Origin: Dickeya poaceiphila
Lineage (GTDB): Bacteria > Pseudomonadota > Gammaproteobacteria > Enterobacterales > Enterobacteriaceae
Assembly (NCBI RefSeq): GCF_007858975.2
Contig: NZ_CP042220.2
Coordinates: 2,728,001-2,792,000 of the forward strand
Direction: 5' to 3'
DNA length: 64,000 nt
Positions 43,848-54,303 of this stretch are shown in pieces; the first letter of the stretch is position 1, and each line of letters begins with the position of its first letter. The notes below the pieces were generated by a model. It was not told the origin of the DNA. It saw nothing but the letters and a program-made list of their open reading frames with translations, and ran no database searches. The translations under genes and the position numbers were made by a program.

Positions 43848-44747
43848 TTAATACTTGCTCAGCAACGCCTTGATTTTGGTTTTGAAGGCATCACCCAGCT
43901 CCGGGTTGCGCAAACCATAGGAAACAAACGCCTGTACATACCCCATTTTACGGCCACAGTTGAAGCTACGCCCCGCCATCTGAACGGCATCAACCTGCTG
44001 GGTTTTAATCAGTTCGGCAATGGCGTCGGTCAGTTGGATACGTCCCCACGCGCCCGCCAGCGTTTTTTCCAGAATCGGCCAGGCTTCGGCAGTCAGAACA
44101 TAACGCCCAACCGCAGACAGATCTGACCCTTCCACCGGAGCCAGTTCCGGTTTTTCGATCATCGCGGTGATAGCCGAGGCGTCGCCCGCCTGATTCAGCG
44201 ACGTTTCGCACTCCACGATGGAGTATTCCGGCAGTACCTCGTACGGACGGTGTTTTACCAACACCTGGCTGTGCCCGGTCTCTTCAAAACGGGAGATCAA
44301 CAACGCCAGATTGTCTTTTGACTGATCGGCGGAACTGTCATCCATCACCACATCCGGCAGCACCACCACAAATGGCGAATTGCCGATAATCGGGTGAGCG
44401 CAGGATACTGCGTGCCCCAGCCCCAGTGTCTGCCCCTGACGCACATTCATAATGGTCACGCCCGGCGGACAAATAGACTGGACTTCTGCCAGCAACTGGC
44501 GCTTGGCACGTTCTTCCAGCATCGATTCCAGCTCGAAAGAGGTATCAAAATGGTTTTCAATGGCGTTCTTAGAGGCGTGCGTTACCAGCACAATCTCTTT
44601 AATTCCCGCATTAACGCATTCGTTGACAATCTTTTCGATTACCGGCCTGTCAACCAGCGGAAGCATCTCTTTCGGAATCGCTTTAGTAGCCGGCAACAAA
44701 TTCATCCCTAAGCCGGCAACGGGGATAATCGCTTTTAATGCTGTCAT
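43848..44747 (-). CDS. galF: GalF, UTP-glucose-1-phosphate uridylyltransferase-like regulator
   Basis: 299 residues from ATG 44747 ([18 protein letters not shown]); the frame extends 33 codons further but without family likeness. It resembles GalU/GalF throughout ([48 protein letters not shown]). At the nucleotide-binding loop it has [10 protein letters not shown] where active GalU has GLGTRMLPAT, as in GalF, so it is probably weakly active and modulates UDP-glucose supply. GalF genes conventionally mark an end of O-antigen or capsule loci. It lies 85 bases after ugd. Confidence 0.88.
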   Translation of the reverse strand: MTALKAIIPVAGLGMNLLPATKAIPKEMLPLVDRPVIEKIVNECVNAGIKEIVLVTHASKNAIENHFDTSFELESMLEERAKRQLLAEVQSICPPGVTIMNVRQGQTLGLGHAVSCAHPIIGNSPFVVVLPDVVMDDSSADQSKDNLALLISRFEETGHSQVLVKHRPYEVLPEYSIVECETSLNQAGDASAITAMIEKPELAPVEGSDLSAVGRYVLTAEAWPILEKTLAGAWGRIQLTDAIAELIKTQQVDAVQMAGRSFNCGRKMGYVQAFVSYGLRNPELGDAFKTKIKALLSKY

Positions 44748-44832
44748 TTCGTGTTCTCTCAAAAACATGCTGCTGTTTGCCGCGACGAGGCAAAGACCAC
44801 GCCACATTAATTTTTCTGATGCCAGAATACAC

Positions 44833-45999
44833 CTAATCAGCCCCAAAGAGATCGCGGGTATACACTTTTTCCATCACATCAGACAATTCCGGCGCCATTC
44901 GGTTCGACAAAATCACGTCAGACATCTGTTTGAACTCATCGAGATTGTGAATAACGCGCGAACGGAAAAACTCTGACTCTTGCAACGCCGGCTCATACAC
45001 CACCACATCGATCCCTTTAGCCTTGATACGCTTCATGACTCCCTGAATCGCGGAGGCACGGAAGTTATCAGACCCGGTTTTCATCACCAGCCGGTAGATA
45101 CCGACAATCTTCGGATTCCGTTTGATCACGGAATCGGCGACGAAATCCTTGCGGGTGGTATTGGCGTCAACAATCGCCCGAATCAGGTTGTTCGGTACCG
45201 ACTCATAGTTAGCCAGCAGTTGCTTGGTATCCTTCGGCAGACAGTAGCCGCCATAACCGAACGACGGGTTGTTGTAGTGCTGGCCGATGCGCGGGTCCAG
45301 CCCGACGCCTTCGATGATCTGCTTGCTGTCCAGCCCCAGCGTCTGAGCGTAGGTATCCAACTCGTTAAAGTAGGCCACACGCATCGCCAGATAGGTATTG
45401 GCAAACAGTTTGATCGCTTCGGCTTCGGTGGAATCGGTAAACAGTACCGGAATATTGGTTTTGATGGCGCCGTCCACCAGCAGGCGGGCAAAACGCTCGG
45501 CACGTTCAGAACGTTCCCCCACCACGATACGGGAAGGATACAGGTTGTCATACAACGCACGGCCTTCACGCAGAAACTCCGGCGAGAAGATAATGTTTTC
45601 CGTCTCGAACTGTTCGCGGACCTGCGCGGTGTATCCCACCGGGATGGTGGATTTGATGATCATGACCGCATTCTGGTTCACCTCCAGCACCTTGCTTATC
45701 ACGGCTTCCACCGAGCGGGTGTTGAAGTAATTGGTCTTCGGATCGTAATCCGTTGGTGTAGCGATAATGACGAACTCCGCATCCTGATAGGCGGAATTAG
45801 CGTCCAGCGTAGCACGAAAATTCAGCGCCGGGTTGCGCAGATAAGCTTCGATTTCCTTATCCACAATAGGAGAAATGCCTTTGTTAAGCATTTCTACTTT
45901 TTCGGCGACGATATCCACCGCGACGACCTCATTATGCTGCGCCAGCAGCATAGCGTTGGACAAGCCAACATAACCGGTACCCGCAATTGCAATTTTCAT
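44833..45999 (-). CDS. ugd: UDP-glucose 6-dehydrogenase
   Basis: Converts UDP-glucose to UDP-glucuronate with two NAD+, supplying the acidic sugar of the EPS. 388 residues, the short enterobacterial form. NAD-binding [20 protein letters not shown], the middle region [20 protein letters not shown] and the catalytic Cys in [15 protein letters not shown] are intact. It is next to a UDP-glucuronate epimerase-like gene that would use its product. Minus strand, 110 bases after the epimerase gene. Confidence 0.97.
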   Translation of the reverse strand: MKIAIAGTGYVGLSNAMLLAQHNEVVAVDIVAEKVEMLNKGISPIVDKEIEAYLRNPALNFRATLDANSAYQDAEFVIIATPTDYDPKTNYFNTRSVEAVISKVLEVNQNAVMIIKSTIPVGYTAQVREQFETENIIFSPEFLREGRALYDNLYPSRIVVGERSERAERFARLLVDGAIKTNIPVLFTDSTEAEAIKLFANTYLAMRVAYFNELDTYAQTLGLDSKQIIEGVGLDPRIGQHYNNPSFGYGGYCLPKDTKQLLANYESVPNNLIRAIVDANTTRKDFVADSVIKRNPKIVGIYRLVMKTGSDNFRASAIQGVMKRIKAKGIDVVVYEPALQESEFFRSRVIHNLDEFKQMSDVILSNRMAPELSDVMEKVYTRDLFGAD

Positions 46000-46109
46000 T
46001 ATCTGTCCACATTCATTCTACCGGGTAACATGCTGTACCCGTCACAGAACAATAGCAAAGCCGCAGAAACGTCCGCCGCATCATGCCGTCCAATTTCTCT
46101 TTAATTCGT

Positions 46110-47117
46110 TCAGGCTTGATAGAAATCCTGGTACCAGTCCACGAAGGCCCGTACCCCGTCTTCCACCCCAACCTGTGGTCGATAGCCTGTCACAGCGAAC
46201 AGGTCGCTGGTATCGGCATAGGTCTGATAAACGTCGCCAGCCTGCATCGGCATGAAATTTTTCACCGCCTCTCTCCCCAGCGCCGACTCCAGTGCAGTCA
46301 CGAAATCCATCAGCCGTACCGGGCTGCCGTGACCAATATTGTAGAGTCGGTATGGTGCAGAACTGGTGGCTGAAGAACCATTTTCCACCGCCCATTCAGC
46401 GTTGCGTTCGGGAATTTTATCCACCACACGCAATACGCCTTCTACGATATCGGTGACATAGGTGAAATCACGCCACATATCGCCCCGATTGTAGATATCG
46501 ATAGGTTCGCCAGCCAGAATGTTGCGGGTGAACTTGAACAGCGCCATATCCGGACGCCCCCATGGCCCATACACCGTGAAAAAGCGCAGCCCGGTCACAG
46601 GCAAGCCATACAGATGCGAATAGGAATGCGCCATCAATTCGTTGGATTTCTTGGTCGCGGCATACAACGAAATGGGATGATCGGTCGAATCCGTAGTGGC
46701 AAACGGCGTTTTGCTGTTCAACCCATACACCGAACTGGAAGAAGCATAAATCAGGTGACCAACATCATGATGGCGACACCCTTCCAGCACATTCAGGTGG
46801 CCGATGAGATTGCTTTGCGCGTACACCATCGGGTTTTCCAGCGAATACCGCACCCCAGCCTGTGCAGCGAGATGGATAACACGCTCGAATTTTTCTGCCG
46901 CGAACAGCGCCGCCATCGCCTGGCTATCCACAATATCTATCTGCTCAAAACGGAACCCCGGCAGCGTACGCAATTTCGCCAGCCGCGCTTCTTTGAGCGA
47001 TACATCATAATAGCTGTTGAGGTTGTCTATCCCCACCACCGTATGGCCGGCAGCGCAGAGTGACTGACAGGTATATAAGCCGATAAAGCCGGCAGCGCCA
47101 GTAACAAGAAATTTCAT
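46110..47117 (-). CDS. NAD-dependent epimerase, probable UDP-glucuronate 4-epimerase
   Basis: 335 residues, short-chain dehydrogenase-type epimerase. NAD-binding VTGAAGFIGLYTCQSLCAAG, catalytic Ser/Tyr/Lys in YASSSSVYG and LYAATKKSNELMAHSYSHLY, and the substrate-side run FTVYGPWGRPDMALFKFTRN are those of the group that interconverts UDP-glucuronate and UDP-galacturonate. The adjacent ugd supplies the substrate. If active, the EPS may contain galacturonic acid. UDP-glucose 4-epimerase activity cannot be excluded from sequence. Start MKFLVTGAAG is unambiguous. Confidence 0.85.
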   Translation of the reverse strand: MKFLVTGAAGFIGLYTCQSLCAAGHTVVGIDNLNSYYDVSLKEARLAKLRTLPGFRFEQIDIVDSQAMAALFAAEKFERVIHLAAQAGVRYSLENPMVYAQSNLIGHLNVLEGCRHHDVGHLIYASSSSVYGLNSKTPFATTDSTDHPISLYAATKKSNELMAHSYSHLYGLPVTGLRFFTVYGPWGRPDMALFKFTRNILAGEPIDIYNRGDMWRDFTYVTDIVEGVLRVVDKIPERNAEWAVENGSSATSSAPYRLYNIGHGSPVRLMDFVTALESALGREAVKNFMPMQAGDVYQTYADTSDLFAVTGYRPQVGVEDGVRAFVDWYQDFYQA

Positions 47118-47221
47118 TCAGGAACTCTTAACGTGACTTGAATGGCGGAGATAATACCATTCACTACCTTGATTCAGCACCCGCTAACCACCGAAAAAGC
47201 CAGAGGGTGCCCAAAATCACC

Positions 47222-48595
47222 TCAACACTGGCGCAACAGCGCTAAAATTGTTCGGGTTTTTTCCTCCATTAATCGGACATTCTGGCGCGACTCGACATTG
47301 AGCCGCACCACCGGTTCCGTATTAGAACGACGCAAATTGAAACGCCAATCAACGAACGTCAGACTGATGCCGTCAGTTTCATCTATCGCCAACGCCTGCG
47401 GCTCCAACGCCGCACGCACGCGGGCAATCGCTGCAACCGGGTCAGTCAACAAGGAGTTGATCTCTCCAGAGGCGGGATACGCCATCATGCGCTCACTGAC
47501 GAGTTGCGACAGCGATTGCCCACGCACGCCGATCAACTCCGCCACCAGCAGCCATGGAATCATGCCGGAATCGCAGTAGGCGAACGAGCGGAAGTAATGA
47601 TGCGCGCTCATTTCACCACCATAAATGGCATCTTCCTTGCGCATCCGTTCTTTGATAAAGGCATGGCCGGTTTTAGACATCACCGGATTACCGCCTTTAC
47701 CGATGACGATATCCACCGTATTCCAGGTCAGGCGCGGGTCGTGGATGATGGTGGAACCCGGTGCCTTGTTCAGGAACGATTCCGCCAGCAAGCCGACAAT
47801 ATAGTAACCCTCGATAAAACGCCCCTGATGATCGAACAGGAAGCAGCGGTCAAAATCACCATCAAACGCCACACCGAAGTCTGCCTGATGTTCAACCACC
47901 GCACGAGCGGTATCCTCCCGACACTCCGGCAGTAGTGGGTTAGGTATACCGTTGGGAAACGAGCCATCCGGCTGATGATGAACCTTGATAAAGGTTATCG
48001 GCGCGCCATGGCGGTGCAACTCGGCCTCAAGGGCGTCCACCACGTGACCAGCCGCCCCATTCCCGCTATTAATAACTATCTTCATCGGCGTCAAATTGCG
48101 CGGATCAATGTACGCCATCAGATGCTCGACATACGGCTTCAATATCTCCAGAGGCTCATACCCCCCACGACGCGGCAGGTCTATAGCTGCAAAGCGATTT
48201 TCTTGCGCCAGACGCTGGATATCCTTCAGTCCGCTATCACCGCTGATAGGTTTAGCACCGGCACGCACCAGCTTCATTCCATTGTAATTAATCGGATTAT
48301 GGCTGGCGGTCACTTCTATCCCACCGTCCATCTCAAAATGGAACGTGGCAAAGTAGATTTCCTCGGTACCGGACAAACCTATGTCATACACATCCACTCC
48401 GGCATCGCGCAGGCCATCCGCCAGCGCACGTTTTAGCGCTTCGCTGGTCAGCCTCACATCGCCGCCCACCACCACACGCCGGGGTTGAATCACCTCGGCA
48501 TAGGCTCGACCGATGCGGTAGGCGATATTTTCATTCAGTTCAGATCCCAGTTCACCGCGAATATCATAAGCTTTAAAACAGGTTAATTCGGACAT
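47222..48595 (-). CDS. manB: Phosphomannomutase
   Basis: Interconverts mannose 6-phosphate and mannose 1-phosphate for GDP-mannose synthesis (also called cpsG). 457 residues from [27 protein letters not shown] is 7 bases upstream of this ATG and the family starts here. A second ATG at 48613 forms an ATGA overlap with the manC stop and adds six residues. The phospho-serine loop is [14 protein letters not shown], metal loop DGDFDRCF, and the C-terminal phosphate-binding region [15 protein letters not shown]. Works with manC upstream. Confidence 0.95.
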   Translation of the reverse strand: MSELTCFKAYDIRGELGSELNENIAYRIGRAYAEVIQPRRVVVGGDVRLTSEALKRALADGLRDAGVDVYDIGLSGTEEIYFATFHFEMDGGIEVTASHNPINYNGMKLVRAGAKPISGDSGLKDIQRLAQENRFAAIDLPRRGGYEPLEILKPYVEHLMAYIDPRNLTPMKIVINSGNGAAGHVVDALEAELHRHGAPITFIKVHHQPDGSFPNGIPNPLLPECREDTARAVVEHQADFGVAFDGDFDRCFLFDHQGRFIEGYYIVGLLAESFLNKAPGSTIIHDPRLTWNTVDIVIGKGGNPVMSKTGHAFIKERMRKEDAIYGGEMSAHHYFRSFAYCDSGMIPWLLVAELIGVRGQSLSQLVSERMMAYPASGEINSLLTDPVAAIARVRAALEPQALAIDETDGISLTFVDWRFNLRRSNTEPVVRLNVESRQNVRLMEEKTRTILALLRQC

Positions 48596-48609
48596 CGGCT
48601 TTTCCCCCT

Positions 48610-50037
48610 TCATACCCGACCATAGCGGTCATGCAAACGGACGACGTCGTCCTCTTCCAGGTAACGGCCTGAACGCACCTCAATGATCACAAGGTCGATC
48701 AGGCCAGGGTTTTCCAGCGTATGTACCGCGCCTGGCTGAATAAACGTGGACTGGTTTTCTGCCAAAAAATAGGTGTTGTCATCGACATTAACCCTGGCCG
48801 TACCCGACAGGACTATCCAATGTTCCGCTCGATGAAAATGTTGCTGCAGCGACAAGCCCTGACCCGGACGCACGGTGAGTTTTTTCACCTGATAGTGATC
48901 ACCCGCGTCAATATTGCTGATCTTACCCCAGGGGCGGAACGACTCGGCGTGATCACGAACCTGATGCCGGTTTTGCGCTTTCAGACACTCCACGACCTTT
49001 TTAACGTCCTGCGCCCGTTCTTTGGCTGCTACCAGCAGCGCATCCCCAGTATTCACGATGATAGCATCGTCGATACCGATGGTCGCCACCAGCGACGAAG
49101 AGGCGCAAACGTAGTTGTTATGGCTATCCAGCGCAATCACATCACCGACATTGACGTTACCCTGCGCATCCTTCTTCGATACCTCCCACAGTGACGACCA
49201 CGACCCCACATCACTCCAGCCTGCATCAAAGGCAATCACCACTGCATCATGGGTCTTTTCCATCACGGCGTAGTCGATGGAGTTAGCAGAACAATCGGTA
49301 AACGCACGCGACTCCACGCGGATAAAGTCCATATCACGCTGGCTACGCGCCATGGCTACACGAGTAAATTCGTAAATATCCGGTTGATTTTTTTTCAGCT
49401 CATCCAGATATTTTGCGGCACGGAACAGGAACATGCCGCTGTTCCAGCAATATTCGCCAGATTTGAGGTAACGTTCCGCTGTTGCCAGATCCGGTTTTTC
49501 CACAAATTCGTCTACCGCAAAACCGCCATCAGACAACGCTGCACCGGTTTTGATATACCCATAACCGGTTTCAGGGGCGCTCGGTATAATGCCAAATGTC
49601 ACCAGTTTGCCTTTATGGGCATAAGGCAACGCCTGCCGGATCGCCTGATGAAAATTCTCGGTTTTTTGGATCAGATGGTCCGCTGCCAGCACCAGCAACA
49701 CACTGTCGGGGTCAGTCTTGATGCTCAGGTGAGCCGCCAGCGCAATCGCCGGCGCAGTATTGCGACCCACAGGCTCCAGAATAATGTTGCCTTCCAGTTG
49801 TTGTTGTTCACGCAGTTGTTCAGCAACCAGAAAGCGGTGCTCCTCGTTGCAAATGACCAACGGTCGCTGCTGCGTCAAAAACGGCGCCCCCGTTAATCGC
49901 GCCAGCGTATTTTGCAATAGGCTATAGTGACTCTCATCGCCCAACGGCAAAAACTGTTTGGGGAATAATTCACGAGACAATGGCCATAGTCGGCTGCCGC
50001 TACCGCCAGCCATAATGACAGGAATAACGTTAGACAT
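48610..50037 (-). CDS. manC: Mannose-1-phosphate guanylyltransferase/mannose-6-phosphate isomerase
   Basis: Bifunctional enzyme (475 residues) making GDP-mannose. The N-terminal nucleotidyltransferase has the pyrophosphorylase loop [19 protein letters not shown] near residue 11 and [14 protein letters not shown]. The C-terminal cupin isomerase domain (about 345-475) has [26 protein letters not shown] and [14 protein letters not shown]. Both domains are complete. First in the manC-manB pair. The upstream gap (50038-50238) carries a dispersed palindromic repeat. Confidence 0.97.
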   Translation of the reverse strand: MSNVIPVIMAGGSGSRLWPLSRELFPKQFLPLGDESHYSLLQNTLARLTGAPFLTQQRPLVICNEEHRFLVAEQLREQQQLEGNIILEPVGRNTAPAIALAAHLSIKTDPDSVLLVLAADHLIQKTENFHQAIRQALPYAHKGKLVTFGIIPSAPETGYGYIKTGAALSDGGFAVDEFVEKPDLATAERYLKSGEYCWNSGMFLFRAAKYLDELKKNQPDIYEFTRVAMARSQRDMDFIRVESRAFTDCSANSIDYAVMEKTHDAVVIAFDAGWSDVGSWSSLWEVSKKDAQGNVNVGDVIALDSHNNYVCASSSLVATIGIDDAIIVNTGDALLVAAKERAQDVKKVVECLKAQNRHQVRDHAESFRPWGKISNIDAGDHYQVKKLTVRPGQGLSLQQHFHRAEHWIVLSGTARVNVDDNTYFLAENQSTFIQPGAVHTLENPGLIDLVIIEVRSGRYLEEDDVVRLHDRYGRV

Positions 50038-50051
50038 ATCGCACCTTTAAA

Positions 50052-50116
50052 TATGCGTCATACGTCGAGCCGCAGGTATAATAGTTCCCCTGCAGCTCGG
50101 ATTATTTTGGGTATAT
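50052..50116. repeat. Dispersed palindromic repeat, copy 2
   Basis: About 65 bases: TCATACGTCGAGCCGCAGG, a short centre, then CTGCAGCTCGGATTATTTTG and GGTATA. The two arms are roughly complementary. The outer sequence matches the copy at 60367-60432, and its end matches the left end of the hairpin array at 32964. It lies between manC and the upstream glycosyltransferase gene. Confidence 0.65.
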
Positions 50117-50238
50117 TGGTGTCATTCCGCTGACTAAACGGAAATAAACTCACCCCTTTATATTAGACCTCAGGCGTTATCAGAAATAAGTCAACCTAAT
50201 GCATCGACATATTTATTAATAATAACGAGTAGAAAAAA

Positions 50239-51075
50239 TTAACTACAGCGAGGGTGTTTGCCACGAAAAAAAGCCAGCATGGCAATCATTACAATTTTGA
50301 AGCGCAGCTGAACAAACTGCTTCAACAACCGCCAGCCCAGGTGATAATACAAATGAAACTGAGGGTAACGACGTGCAGAAATAGCCAGGTCGATCAAGTT
50401 TTCCTCTATTCTGAATTCGCTTTCCTTTTTTTTCGAACGAGAAAGCTCATGCTCCAGATAACAACTACTTCTCAGTACAATTTTCTCACCACACGCGCTC
50501 AAACGATGTATGCGCCGGAACACGCTGACATCAACGCCGTACAACGCATAGTTTTCATCAAACAGCGACAGACCATGCCGCTTAAAAACATCCCATAATC
50601 GGCGATGGATAATCAGCCCCGAACCGATAGAGAAAGCCGTTGCCGGGTCCAGATCCTGATAATTCAGTACAATTTCCCCCTCAGACACCGGATAATAGGT
50701 TTTATAATTAATGCTGGAAATAATCCGTGGACATTCAATATCCGCCTGACTATGCTCGACCTGAAACCAGAAAACCTCGTTAATAGTTGTATCATCATCA
50801 AGAATAACCCATCGTTCCACCTGCAGATTATTAGCAACAAACTGATTATATACCTGGCTCAATGGCTTATTTTCCAGACAATTTATCAACTCCACCTGCT
50901 CATAAATCGTTTTCAAATAAATAAAAAACTTATCTTCTTCAGATACACGAAACGGACCATTATTATGGATGGTCAGCTTGATATTTTTAAATGGATGCTG
51001 AATCAAAGTTTGTAATGTTGTGGATGACTCCAGTCCTTTATTGTACAACACCACCAGAATTGCATTTTTAATCAT
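50239..51075 (-). CDS. GT2-type glycosyltransferase, EPS cluster
   Basis: 278 residues from ATG 51075 (MIKNAILVVLYNKGLESSTT); AGGAGAGAG lies just upstream, and the open frame beyond it is not family-like. N-terminal GT-A features are VVLYNKG, LTIHNNGPF and the metal-binding WVILDDDTTINEVFWFQ (three Asp), a fold-type GT2 pattern. The C-terminal 60 residues are basic and hydrophobic (WRLLKQFVQLRFKIVMIAML), suggesting membrane association. Donor and acceptor are unknown; rhamnose and mannose are available. Base composition is AT-rich relative to neighbours, fitting recent acquisition. Confidence 0.78.
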   Translation of the reverse strand: MIKNAILVVLYNKGLESSTTLQTLIQHPFKNIKLTIHNNGPFRVSEEDKFFIYLKTIYEQVELINCLENKPLSQVYNQFVANNLQVERWVILDDDTTINEVFWFQVEHSQADIECPRIISSINYKTYYPVSEGEIVLNYQDLDPATAFSIGSGLIIHRRLWDVFKRHGLSLFDENYALYGVDVSVFRRIHRLSACGEKIVLRSSCYLEHELSRSKKKESEFRIEENLIDLAISARRYPQFHLYYHLGWRLLKQFVQLRFKIVMIAMLAFFRGKHPRCS

Positions 51076-51190
51076 GACTCTCTCTCCTGGAAAACAGGAT
51101 TGCAATGACGATTCCATTCAGATGCACGGCATGTCCATTTATCATTAAATGCTGTCGCGGCAGTTATTTTATTGGGGGGACGCCTGATAT

Positions 51191-52441
51191 CTAGTTACCA
51201 AGAATATTCTTTTTCATCACCATAAAAAAGAATATAAGCGTGATAATAAATTCAGTTGCCCCCACAGCAACCGCAACGCCATACACCCCCCACCATTTGG
51301 CAAAGAAAAACAGATAAGAAAAATGACATAACAGGCCGACGAAATAGACCCGTTTTAGATAGGCACTTAACCCGGCAGGAATAATAATCAAGTTGACCAA
51401 AATGATCGATAACGAGATTACAAACTGAGTGCCGATCATTATCGTCAACAGATGACTAATATTGTACTCTTTACCGAAAACCCAGTGGATCAACGGCGTT
51501 CCCACCAGTAGATTGCCAAGAAAAGCGCCGCTGGTCAGCAACAAAAACATCACCAGCACTTTCATCAACTGAGTCTTAATCACCGTGTACGCCTGTCGGC
51601 TGTACAAACTACAAATATGGCTGAAATTACCCTGCACAATCGGGTTATACAGCTGGCGCAGTACGGATGCCAACCGGTCTGCCACGGCGTAATAACCAAG
51701 CGCGGCATCACCAAACAGAAACTTGATTACCACGGGATTCAGATAAGTAAACCCCAGCGTGAGCAGTGATGCGGAAAAGTTGTGAAAACTATCCTTGATT
51801 TCACCTGCCACCGTTTGCCGACTCACGCAGCCAGGCAGCCATCTTACCGACTCCCGACGCCTTAGCTGGTATTGAATCACCACCCCGACCAACACCGGCG
51901 GGGAAAGCTGAATAACCGCCGCCAGATAAATATCCGCTGACGAATCCACCAGCGGAAAAATCAGGCCCAGCGCCAATACGCGGAAAACTAAATTCAGAAT
52001 AGCCAAATAGGAGTTTTTCCCCAGCCCCTGAAATAACCAGGCTGCGGATAACAGCGAACTCAACGACGACACCAGGCCCATGAAGAACAAAACACCATCT
52101 ATCTTCGACTGGGCCGTTACTGAATCCACCACCATCCCTACTCCCATCACCACCACAAACAACAACGCCTTGGCGGATTGCACATTGGAGTACAACGCAT
52201 TGATAATGCTCATGTCACCAGCATGTGCGCTGACTTTTCTGGCTGCGGAGAAGTTAAAACCAAAATCGACAATAAAGAGCGCGATAAAGCTGATGGACTG
52301 GGCATAACTGAGTTTACCGAAATACTCGGCACCCAGTACTCTGGCAAGATAAGGAAAGGTCGCCAGCGGCAGCAGCATATTGGAAATCTGGATAATATAG
52401 AGATAGATAACTTCGCGCTTTATTGCCTTTTTATCACTCAT
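51191..52441 (-). CDS. wzx: Wzx-type polysaccharide flippase
   Basis: Polytopic membrane protein of 416 residues, about twelve helices, of the MOP/PST family: PLATFPYLARVLGAEYFGKL near the start, YAQSISFIALFIVDFGFNF, and ALGYYAVADRLASVLRQLYN in the middle. It should flip undecaprenyl-linked repeat units to the periplasm. ATG 52441 overlaps the stop of the preceding glycosyltransferase gene by 4 bases (ATGA), so the two are coupled; a GTG three codons earlier is possible. Codon and base use are AT-shifted. Confidence 0.9.
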   Translation of the reverse strand: MSDKKAIKREVIYLYIIQISNMLLPLATFPYLARVLGAEYFGKLSYAQSISFIALFIVDFGFNFSAARKVSAHAGDMSIINALYSNVQSAKALLFVVVMGVGMVVDSVTAQSKIDGVLFFMGLVSSLSSLLSAAWLFQGLGKNSYLAILNLVFRVLALGLIFPLVDSSADIYLAAVIQLSPPVLVGVVIQYQLRRRESVRWLPGCVSRQTVAGEIKDSFHNFSASLLTLGFTYLNPVVIKFLFGDAALGYYAVADRLASVLRQLYNPIVQGNFSHICSLYSRQAYTVIKTQLMKVLVMFLLLTSGAFLGNLLVGTPLIHWVFGKEYNISHLLTIMIGTQFVISLSIILVNLIIIPAGLSAYLKRVYFVGLLCHFSYLFFFAKWWGVYGVAVAVGATEFIITLIFFFMVMKKNILGN

Positions 52442-53358
52442 ACCATCCACCAGATTGCACAGCTCAGCAGTCTCCGCTCACCATTACGGGCGCGTCGCAT
52501 CAACGACAGTTTGCTTAGCACTCCAGCCTCTCCACGAATTACACGTAGAAAATCGGCATGACCAGACTGATGCTGCTGACAAAAATGCTTCAGGGCGGCC
52601 AACATCATGCGACTGTGTTTCTGCCCCGTAGCATAACCTCTGAGGCACAGCAGGCTATCCAGCAGCAGACGTTTTCGCAGAATACCGGGGGCGCCGACGG
52701 TGTTATTACCGTGCTGACGGTACTTAATCAGCGGCTTATCAATGTAAGCAATCTTGCCGCTATGAGCGGCGATCATCGCAATCCACCAATCATGCATACG
52801 GATATCGTCCGGCATCGGCTCTACCAACTGCTTCAATGCACGATTGAACAACATGGCGCAGCCTGGGATATGATTGCTGACCACAAAATCTTCCGGCTGG
52901 CTGGCCGCAGAAGATTTGATAGAAGCGCGATAGAAAGAGGGAAACAACGGTTCCAGCGCTGCATTCACGATCTCCAGATCGGAAAACGCCAGCACCGGCA
53001 TGGTCCCTCCTCGTTCATGCGATTTGACCTTGCGCAGCAGCCGTTCCAACTTTTCCGGTACCCAATAATCATCCTGATCACACAGCGCAATATAGTTGTC
53101 TTCACAACAGGCAATAGCGCGACGGAAATTTTTCATCGCCCCCAATCCACCCTCACCGGTATAAAGGCGAATTTTACCCTGCTGATAAAGCTCATGACTC
53201 CGGACCACATCCAGTGTGTTATCACGGGAGCCATCGTCACACACATTAACGATAACGTCCTGATGCGTCTGATGCTGAATGGAATCCAACTGCTGTTTAA
53301 TGTAACGCCCACCATTATAGGTAGCCAACGCGATACTGATCCGATCGTGACCTGTCAT
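52438..53358 (-). CDS. GT2-type glycosyltransferase, probable rhamnosyltransferase
   Basis: 306 residues. GT-A motifs are ISIALATYNGGRYIKQQLDS, VNVCDDGSRDNT and the DxD-like ALCDQDDYWVPEKLERL. The middle run IPGCAMLFNRALKQL and DIRMHDWWIAMIAAH match rhamnosyl/galactofuranosyl-type GT2 enzymes such as RfbF/RfbG. Because dTDP-rhamnose genes are directly upstream, an L-rhamnose transfer is a fair inference. It is 87 bases after rfbD and overlaps wzx by 4 bases. Confidence 0.82.
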   Translation of the reverse strand: MTGHDRISIALATYNGGRYIKQQLDSIQHQTHQDVIVNVCDDGSRDNTLDVVRSHELYQQGKIRLYTGEGGLGAMKNFRRAIACCEDNYIALCDQDDYWVPEKLERLLRKVKSHERGGTMPVLAFSDLEIVNAALEPLFPSFYRASIKSSAASQPEDFVVSNHIPGCAMLFNRALKQLVEPMPDDIRMHDWWIAMIAAHSGKIAYIDKPLIKYRQHGNNTVGAPGILRKRLLLDSLLCLRGYATGQKHSRMMLAALKHFCQQHQSGHADFLRVIRGEAGVLSKLSLMRRARNGERRLLSCAIWWMV

Positions 53359-53445
53359 CTCTGCTAACCGAAGATTGAAGATTAAGAAAATGCAAGAATG
53401 ATGTGCAGCAATCCGTAGCCGGAATTTACTGCACCTTGATAGTCA

Positions 53446-54303
53446 TCAGACCAATTTGGGAATGATAATGCCCAACGCCTCCCGCCAGGCGGAGGGCTGT
53501 ACACCAAACCGGGAGATCTTGGCACAATTCAGCGAGGAATAAGCTGGCCGCGCGGCTGGCGTTGGGTATTGCTCTGTGGTAATCGCCTTTACCACCGGTG
53601 TTGTAGTCAACACCTTTTGCTTATCGGCAATGGCGAAGATAGCACTGGCAAAATCATGCCATGACACTTCTTCATCACCACAAAAATGATACAAACCACC
53701 GTCACCCTGCTGCTGCAACAGGCAAATGATGGCACCCGCAATATCGCCGGCATAAGTAGGACAACCATGCTGATCGGCTACCACACCGAAACTATCCCGC
53801 TCCCGGCCTAGTCGCAGCATGGTTTTGACAAAGTTGTTGCCATATTCGCTAAACACCCAGGCGGTACGCACAATCTGCGCCGCCGGATTTACCTTCAGCA
53901 CGGCGCGCTCGCCATCCAGCTTGGTCTGACCATACACGCCCAGCGGGTGAGTAATGTCCGTTTCGATATATGGCTGGGTCGCCGTACCATCGAACACATA
54001 GTCGGTAGAAACATGGATAAAACGAGCGCCCCGCTGGCGCGCCGCTCTGGCCAGATACTCCGGACCCGCAACATTGATGCGTGCCGCCAACTCCGGTTCT
54101 GATTCCGCTTTGTCGACAGCGGTATAGGCCGCCGCGTTAACAATCGCATCCGGCTGCCACGATGCCACTGTCGCCTGCACCTGCGCCTCGTCGGTGATAT
54201 CCAGCGAGTCGCTGTCCGTTGCCAGTACTGACCATCCTTGCGGTAACCGATCCTGAAAGCAGCGCCCCAATTGACCATTAGCGCCGGTTAACAAGATTTT
54301 CAT
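53446..54303 (-). CDS. rfbD: dTDP-4-dehydrorhamnose reductase
   Basis: Last step of dTDP-L-rhamnose synthesis, reducing dTDP-4-keto-rhamnose with NAD(P)H. 285 residues from ATG 54303 ([20 protein letters not shown]), which overlaps the rfbC stop as ATGA. Features: GANGQLG nucleotide-binding motif, NAAAYTAVDKAE, catalytic YGQTKLDGE, and RTAWVFSEYGNNFVKTMLRL. Complete and collinear with RmlD. Confidence 0.96.
   Translation of the reverse strand: MKILLTGANGQLGRCFQDRLPQGWSVLATDSDSLDITDEAQVQATVASWQPDAIVNAAAYTAVDKAESEPELAARINVAGPEYLARAARQRGARFIHVSTDYVFDGTATQPYIETDITHPLGVYGQTKLDGERAVLKVNPAAQIVRTAWVFSEYGNNFVKTMLRLGRERDSFGVVADQHGCPTYAGDIAGAIICLLQQQGDGGLYHFCGDEEVSWHDFASAIFAIADKQKVLTTTPVVKAITTEQYPTPAARPAYSSLNCAKISRFGVQPSAWREALGIIIPKLV

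Noticed and set aside
43848..44846. Longer galF reading frame starting at 44846
   Set aside because: The extra 33 codons show no family likeness, and the protein family begins at the ATG at 44747.
49985..50010. An ops/JUMPStart-like core, GGCGGTAGCG, on the minus strand near the manC start
   Set aside because: It lies inside the manC coding sequence, where GGC GGT AGC simply encodes the conserved Gly-Gly-Ser of the pyrophosphorylase loop. It is not upstream of the operon and lacks the rest of the JUMPStart element.
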